A stretch of 10,974 nucleotides of DNA, taken from positions 1 to 10,974 of the forward strand of contig SKWJ01000224.1 in the NCBI GenBank assembly GCA_007128995.1, read 5' to 3'. Made by a program: the position numbers and the translations under genes. The notes beneath the pieces were generated by a model. It was given only the letters and a program-made list of their open reading frames with translations, was not told the DNA's origin and ran no database searches. Every line of letters begins with the position of its first letter. The first letter of the stretch is position 1. Shown here piece after piece: positions 6,567 to 10,974 of the stretch. The stretch comes from Paracoccaceae bacterium. GTDB taxonomy: Bacteria; Pseudomonadota; Alphaproteobacteria; Rhodobacterales; Rhodobacteraceae.

Positions 6567-9128
6567 ATGCGCGACACGCACCCGCAGCCGGTATATCTGG
6601 CAGATTACCAGCCCCCTCCCTTCCTGATTGAAGATGTCGCCCTGACATTCAGGTTGCACCCAAGGGCTACGCGCGTTCTTTCGCAGATACGCTTTCGCGC
6701 GAATCCTGCAGCGGGACCGGGGCATGACCTGCGTCTGGATGGCGAAGAGCTGCGACTGATATCAGCCAGTCTGAACGGGGAAGCCTGTGCTGTTCAGCCA
6801 GATTCGGCAGGGCTGACCATCCCAGCCACTGATCTGCCCGACGGGACATTCGACTGGCAAGCCGAGGTCGAAATCTCACCCGAGGGGAATACTGCTCTGG
6901 AAGGGCTTTACATGTCGAAGGGGATGTATTGCACCCAATGCGAGGCAGAGGGCTTTCGCAAGATCACGTTCTACCCGGATCGGCCGGATGTGATGGCCCC
7001 ATTCCGGGTGCGGATCGAATCCGAACTCCCTGTCCTGCTGTCCAACGGTAATCCGGTTGCCACCGGCCCCGGCTGGGCCTAGTGGCATGATCCGCATCCC
7101 AAACCCAGTTACCTGTTCGCGCTGGTGGCAGGTGATCTGCGCGCCACTTCGGCACAGTTTCGAACTATGGAAGGGCGCGATGTTGATCTGAACATATGGG
7201 TGCGTCCCGGTGACGAAACCAAGACTGCCTATGCAATGGAAGTATTGATTCGCTCGATGCGCTGGGACGAAACAGTCTATGGACGGGCATATGATCTGGA
7301 TGTGTTCAACATCGTCGCAGTTGACGACTTCAACATGGGCGCAATGGAAAACAAGGGCCTGAACATCTTCAATTCCAGATATGTGCTTGCCTCGCCCGAC
7401 ACCGCGACAGATGCAGATTATGCCAGTATCGAGCGGATCATTGCACATGAGTATTTCCACAATTGGACCGGAAACCGGATCACCTGCCGGGATTGGTTCC
7501 AGTTGTCCCTGAAAGAAGGTTTGACAGTCTTTCGCGATCAGCAATTCATGGGGGATATGCGCAGCCACGCCGTGAAGCGCATCGAAGATGTTCTTACCTT
7601 GCGTGCGCGTCAGTTCCGCGAGGATGCCGGACCGCTTGCCCACCCGGTGCGCCCCGAGAGCTATGTCGAGATCAACAACTTCTACACAGCCACGGTCTAT
7701 GAAAAGGGTGCCGAGTTGATCCGCATGCTGAAGCTGCTTGTGGGCGAGGACCGATACCGCGCGGCGCTCGATCTGTATTTCAACCGGCATGATGGTCAGG
7801 CCTGCACGATCGAAGACTGGATTGCAGTCTTCGAAGAGGCAGCCGGCCGCGATCTGTCACAATTCAAGCGCTGGTATGAACAGGCCGGCACACCGCGCAT
7901 TGATGTTGCCGAAAGCTGGAGCGACGGCGATTATGCACTCACTCTGTCCCAACACACAGCGCCGACCCCCGGCCAACCGCTGAAAGAGCCACTTCTGATC
8001 CCCGTTGCTATGGGCCTGATCGGTAGGAATGGGCAGGATCTGCTTCCCACGCAGATACTTGAACTCGACAGCCCCAGCCAGACCTACACATTCACGGATC
8101 TTCCCCATAAGCCCGTGGCCTCCCTCCTGCGCGGGTTTTCGGCGCCGGTAAACCTGCATCATCATATGAGCCATGAAGACCGCGCGCTTCTGCTTGGCCA
8201 TGATACCGACCCGGTAAACCGGTTCGAGGCCGGACGGGCGCTTGCGCGGGACATTCTGCTTGCGATGATCCGGGACCGGGCAAAACCCGGTCCGGATTAT
8301 CTGGATGCCCTGCGTCTGTTGCTGCGCGATGAAGCCCTTGACCCTGCATTTCGCGCACTTGCCCTGACACTGCCCACCCAGGATGAATTGGCCAGCGCGC
8401 TCTATGAAGAGGGCACAGTGCCAGACCCGCTGGCGATTCATGGCGCCTTGAAAGAGGCCCAGCGCCTGATTGCCGAAGCGCTCGCACCGGATCTGAGCAT
8501 TGTTTATTCAGAGATGGAGACGCCGGGCCCCTACAGCGCCGATGCGCGCGACGCAGGGCGACGGGCGCTCAAGGTCCAGACAGCCAGACTTCTTGCAAAG
8601 ATTGACGGCGGAGCAAAGGCATCCGAACTCTATGTCCGCGCCAACAATATGACAGAACAGCTTGGCGCATGGGGCGCGCTTCTGGCGATCGGGGCTGGGG
8701 AAACTGAAACTGTGCAATTCTATCGGCAATGGTCACAGGATCGCTTGGTGCTGGACAAATGGTTCTCTGCCCAGATTATCCATGCTGCGCCTGAAACAGC
8801 TGTAGGGCTGGCAAGAAACCTTGCCGATCATCCTGATTTTGACTGGAAGAACCCGAACCGGTTTCGGTCTGTGATCGGTGTTCTGGGTCTGAACCCTGCG
8901 GGCTTTCATATCGCTGATGGCAGTGGATATGAACTTGTTGCCGACTGGCTGATGCGGCTGGATCGTGTCAATCCGCAGGCGGCGGCGCGTGTCTCGACAG
9001 TGTTTGAAACATGGCGTCGCTATGACGACAGGCGACAGGCGCTGATCAGGGCACAGCTCGAGAGGATCGCTGCATCAGAGGATCTGAGCCGGGACATGGA
9101 GGAAATGGTTCGCCGAATGCTTGAATGA
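6567..9128 (+). pseudogene. pepN: aminopeptidase N (M1 family), interrupted by an in-frame TAG
   Basis: PepN is a cytoplasmic zinc aminopeptidase that removes N-terminal residues from peptides. The frame spans 853 codons plus stop, close to the 870 residues of the E. coli enzyme. Codon 172 is TAG (7080-7082); after it the same frame runs open to 9128. All motifs lie downstream: GAMEN at 258-262, zinc site H294, E295, H298 and E317 (HEYFHNWTGNR plus KEG), and catalytic Y378. All are about 2-3 below E. coli numbering. The sequence GPGWA-stop-WHDPHPKPSYLFALVAGD shows no residues missing, so a single base change of a sense codon (GAG, CAG or AAG) explains it. The start ATG has AGGAG 8 nt upstream. 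If TAG is read as stop, only 171 residues of the N-terminal beta domain are made. In-frame restarts at GTG 7125 or ATG 7170 lack ribosome binding sites and would cut that domain. Recent mutation, sequencing error or read-through are all possible. Confidence 0.88.
7080..7082 (+). other. pepN: internal amber codon in pepN
   Basis: The TAG sits between an alanine codon and the tryptophan codon of the conserved W-x-DP-x-PKP segment. At the equivalent place E. coli PepN has glutamine (VQWQDP), and I expect glutamate or glutamine in relatives. GAG or CAG to TAG is one substitution. No frame change occurs around it. Confidence 0.95.
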
Positions 9129-9141
9129 GCAGCGCGACGTA

Positions 9142-9169
9142 CTGCCCCCGAATTGCGCTTCGGGGGCAG
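9142..9169. terminator. bidirectional hairpin between pepN and the ABC transporter gene
   Basis: CTGCCCCCGAA (9142-9152) and TTCGGGGGCAG (9159-9169) form a perfect 11-bp stem with a 6-nt loop. It starts 14 nt after the pepN stop and lies 20 nt beyond the stop of the convergent binding-protein gene. Neither side has a long T tract, so it may rely on stem strength alone or work mainly as an mRNA 3'-end stabiliser. Confidence 0.7.
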
Positions 9170-9189
9170 CGTTCAGGGGAAGAAAAAGA

Positions 9190-10179
9190 TCAGTTGAATG
9201 CGGCGTCGGTAACGGCTGAAGTCGTCGCACCTTCTGGTTCCGCAGTAATCACGGGGTCCGATCCACCGCCCAGCAATGTCGCAACAGTACGTGCATAGTC
9301 ATCCAAGTCGAGCGTGCCGTCGGACCCTTCGATCAGCAGCGCGACTTCGCCCATCATGCGGATCTGATGCTCTTCGGTCTGCGCGCCTGTATCATCAAAT
9401 TCCAGAACGATCATTGCAGCGTCCTCGACATTCTCGGCGGCCCATTCCCAACCGCGCATTGAGGCCCGCACGAACCGCGCCATCTTGTCCACGAAATCCG
9501 GGTCTTCCAGCCGATCTTCCATAACCCAAAGGCCATCTTCCAGCGTTGCGACGCCTTGGTCTTCGTATTTGAAGGTCACAAGCTCGTCTTCGGAAATCCC
9601 TGCATCGATCACCTGCCAGTATTCATTATAGGTCATCGTCGAGATGCAATCCGCCTGACGCTGCAGGAGCGGGTCAACATTGAAGCCCTGACGCAAGACC
9701 TCGACACCGTCATCGCCACCATCGGTCGAGATGCCAAGCGTGCTCATCCAGCTCAAGAACGGGTATTCATTGCCGAAAAACCACACGCCGAGGGTGCGCC
9801 CCGGAAAATCCTCGGGCCCTGTTATTCCCGTTTCAGCAAGACATGTCAGCATCATGCCCGATGACTTGAAGGGCTGTGCAATATTGACAAGTGGCAAGCC
9901 GTTTTCCCGGGCGGCCAAGGCAGCGGGCATCCATTCCACGATCACATCGGCACCCCCGCCGGCAATCACCTGAGGCGGCGCGATATCCGGCCCGCCGGGA
10001 CGGATTGTCACATTCAGCCCCTCTTCTTCATAAAATCCGTTTTCAAGGGCGACATAATACCCCGCAAACTGTGCCTGAGTGACCCATTTGAGCTGCAACG
10101 TCACATCATCCAGCGCCCAGGCAGCGGGCGCTAACCCTATTCCAAGAGCCGCAACCGACCCCAAAACCGTTTTGTTCAT
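9190..10179 (-). CDS. ABC transporter periplasmic binding protein, NMT1/THI5 family (ThiY/RibY-like)
   Basis: The periplasmic receptor of an ABC importer, 329 residues. A signal peptide ends at about residue 22-23 (AAWA-LDD). The mature start LQLKWVTQAQFAGYYVA, then NGFYEEEGLNVTIRPGG and an AGGGADV stretch near 73-79, are typical of NMT1/THI5-like binding proteins. Known members bind pyrimidine precursors of thiamine or riboflavin, and relatives may bind other heterocycles, so the ligand is not fixed. The CCCFC motif of fungal THI5 pyrimidine synthase is absent; only C113 and C178 are visible, so a binding role rather than synthesis is expected. The protein is strikingly acidic, especially in the last 130 residues. 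The ATG has a strong GGAGG with 9 nt spacing. It follows the permease gene by 45 nt and is probably in the same operon. No TPP or FMN riboswitch is visible in that gap. Confidence 0.88.
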   Translation of the reverse strand: MNKTVLGSVAALGIGLAPAAWALDDVTLQLKWVTQAQFAGYYVALENGFYEEEGLNVTIRPGGPDIAPPQVIAGGGADVIVEWMPAALAARENGLPLVNIAQPFKSSGMMLTCLAETGITGPEDFPGRTLGVWFFGNEYPFLSWMSTLGISTDGGDDGVEVLRQGFNVDPLLQRQADCISTMTYNEYWQVIDAGISEDELVTFKYEDQGVATLEDGLWVMEDRLEDPDFVDKMARFVRASMRGWEWAAENVEDAAMIVLEFDDTGAQTEEHQIRMMGEVALLIEGSDGTLDLDDYARTVATLLGGGSDPVITAEPEGATTSAVTDAAFN

Positions 10180-10198
10180 AGTACCTTACCTCCAAGTT

Positions 10199-10222
10199 GT
10201 CTGGCCCGTTTTCGGGCTCAGA
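10199..10222 (-). promoter_or_regulatory. intercistronic hairpin between permease and binding-protein genes
   Basis: GGCCCG (10203-10208) pairs with CGGGCT (10213-10218, one G-T wobble) around a 4-nt loop. Three more pairs (10200-10202 with 10220-10222) follow beyond a single bulged base. The hairpin sits between the permease stop and the binding-protein ribosome binding site. In ABC operons such hairpins often protect or separate the more highly expressed binding-protein message; that role is inferred here. Confidence 0.4.
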
Positions 10223-10224
10223 AG

Positions 10225-10974
10225 TTAACGCTCGCGTTGCGAGGGGTGCCAGAAAGTCATCCCCCGTTCCACCAGCGCGATCACGCCGTAAAACAGCGAC
10301 CCCGCAAGGGCTGCTACGGCAATTTCTGCCCATACCATATCAAGTTGCAAGCGCCCCACCTCGGTCGAGATGCGAAAGCCCATACCACGCGTTGGCGAGC
10401 CAAAAAATTCAGCAACAATCGCACCGATCAGCGCGAGGGTGGATGCGATCTTCAGCCCGTTGAAAATGAACGGCATGGCCGCCGGCAGCCGAAGCTTGAA
10501 AAGCGACTGCGCCCAGCTTGCGTTATAGGTCCGCATAAGGTCGCGCTGCATCGCTTCGGTCGCTGCCAGCCCCTGCACCGTGTTCACCAGCATCGGAAAA
10601 AAGACCATTGCAACGACAACTGCCGCCTTTGATGGCCAGTCAAAACCGAACCACATGACCATGATTGGCGCGGTCCCTATAATCGGGAGTGCGGCCAGAA
10701 AGTTCCCGACTGGAAGCAATCCGCGGCGCAAAAAGTCACTGCGATCCACCAACAGCGCAAAGACAAAGGCGGCGCCCACACCGATGGCATAGCCCGACAA
10801 CGCACCTTTCACGAAGGTCTGCACAAAATCGACCCAGAGCACATCTGTCGAGGTCAGAATCCGTGCCCAGATCCCGGACGGCGCAGGAAGGATCACGCGG
10901 GGCACATCCAAAGCGCGCACGACCGCTTCCCAAAGCCAGAGCAATGTCGCACCGAAAGCGAGAGGCGCCGCCAA
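10225..10974 (-). CDS. ABC transporter permease (SsuC/TauC-like), 5' end cut by window edge
   Basis: The inner-membrane channel subunit of the importer whose binding protein follows. 249 residues are visible, with about six hydrophobic segments. The cytoplasmic EAA loop that docks on the ATPase is at about 140-174 of the visible part (EAMQRDLMRTYNASW, then LRLPAAMPFIFNGL). Together with the N-terminal LPAPSGIW, this places it in the binding-protein-dependent permease family that includes SsuC, TauC and ThiX. The first visible codon is TTG at 10974-10972. It could be Leu or a start, and probably only a few N-terminal residues are missing. The gene lies upstream of the binding protein on the same strand. 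The ATPase gene must lie outside the window, probably upstream. Confidence 0.92.
   Translation of the reverse strand: MAAPLAFGATLLWLWEAVVRALDVPRVILPAPSGIWARILTSTDVLWVDFVQTFVKGALSGYAIGVGAAFVFALLVDRSDFLRRGLLPVGNFLAALPIIGTAPIMVMWFGFDWPSKAAVVVAMVFFPMLVNTVQGLAATEAMQRDLMRTYNASWAQSLFKLRLPAAMPFIFNGLKIASTLALIGAIVAEFFGSPTRGMGFRISTEVGRLQLDMVWAEIAVAALAGSLFYGVIALVERGMTFWHPSQRER

Noticed and set aside
7080..7200. Pyrrolysine or programmed read-through at the pepN TAG
   Set aside because: No known stem-loop or read-through context is visible after the stop, M1 aminopeptidases are not known to carry pyrrolysine, and the family has an ordinary residue there. Mutation or sequence error is simpler.
6876..7790. 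304-codon open frame on the minus strand inside pepN
   Set aside because: It lies fully antisense to highly conserved aminopeptidase coding sequence, including the zinc site. It has no recognisable domain and is best explained as a shadow of codon bias.
10180..10224. TPP or FMN riboswitch ahead of the binding-protein gene
   Set aside because: The gap is only 45 nt, too short for either riboswitch, and no conserved core such as CTGAGA is present. It would be expected ahead of the first gene of the operon, outside the window.

Overview
The window looks like chromosomal DNA of an alphaproteobacterium, most probably a member of the Rhodobacteraceae (roseobacter/Rhodobacter group). The evidence is the high overall similarity of CtaD to the Rhodobacter/Paracoccus aa3-oxidase subunit I, with every functional residue at a constant offset of 11 from Rhodobacter numbering. 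A gatC-gatA pair without an adjacent gatB, and an N-acetylmuramoyl-L-alanine amidase and PepN of the type common in that family, agree with this. The DNA is moderately GC-rich. No tRNA, rRNA, CRISPR array, insertion sequence or phage gene was seen, so this is mostly ordinary housekeeping sequence.

Layout. (1) 1-275: upstream region of ctaD with one candidate promoter, and possibly the first codons of a leftward gene leaving the window. (2) 276-2502, plus strand: ctaD, followed 22 nt later by a DUF2244 membrane protein whose first codons contain a strong terminator-like hairpin. (3) 2614-5893, minus strand: a compact apparent operon reading gatC, gatA (ATGA overlap), an Excalibur-domain lipoprotein and a secondary-type peptidoglycan amidase. 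It converges on the DUF2244 gene. (4) 5894-6051: divergent control region with a direct repeat and two small dyads. (5) 6052-9128, plus strand: a small secreted CAP-domain protein, then pepN (aminopeptidase N). pepN is interrupted by an in-frame TAG at codon 172 but is otherwise complete. (6) 9142-9169: perfect hairpin between convergent genes. (7) 9190-10974, minus strand: an NMT1/THI5-type ABC transporter, with the permease (cut by the window edge) followed by its periplasmic binding protein.

How the genes relate. CtaD is the catalytic subunit of the terminal oxidase. GatC and GatA are two of the three subunits of the tRNA-dependent amidotransferase that makes Gln-tRNA(Gln) and/or Asn-tRNA(Asn). 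The lipoprotein and amidase behind them are envelope proteins that probably share the transcript. The ABC genes import a small molecule, probably a pyrimidine or thiamine-precursor-like compound, but the substrate cannot be fixed from this window.

The most unusual observations are the amber codon inside an otherwise intact pepN, and the intrinsic-terminator-like hairpin inside the start of the DUF2244 gene just behind ctaD. I found no convincing new multi-gene system.
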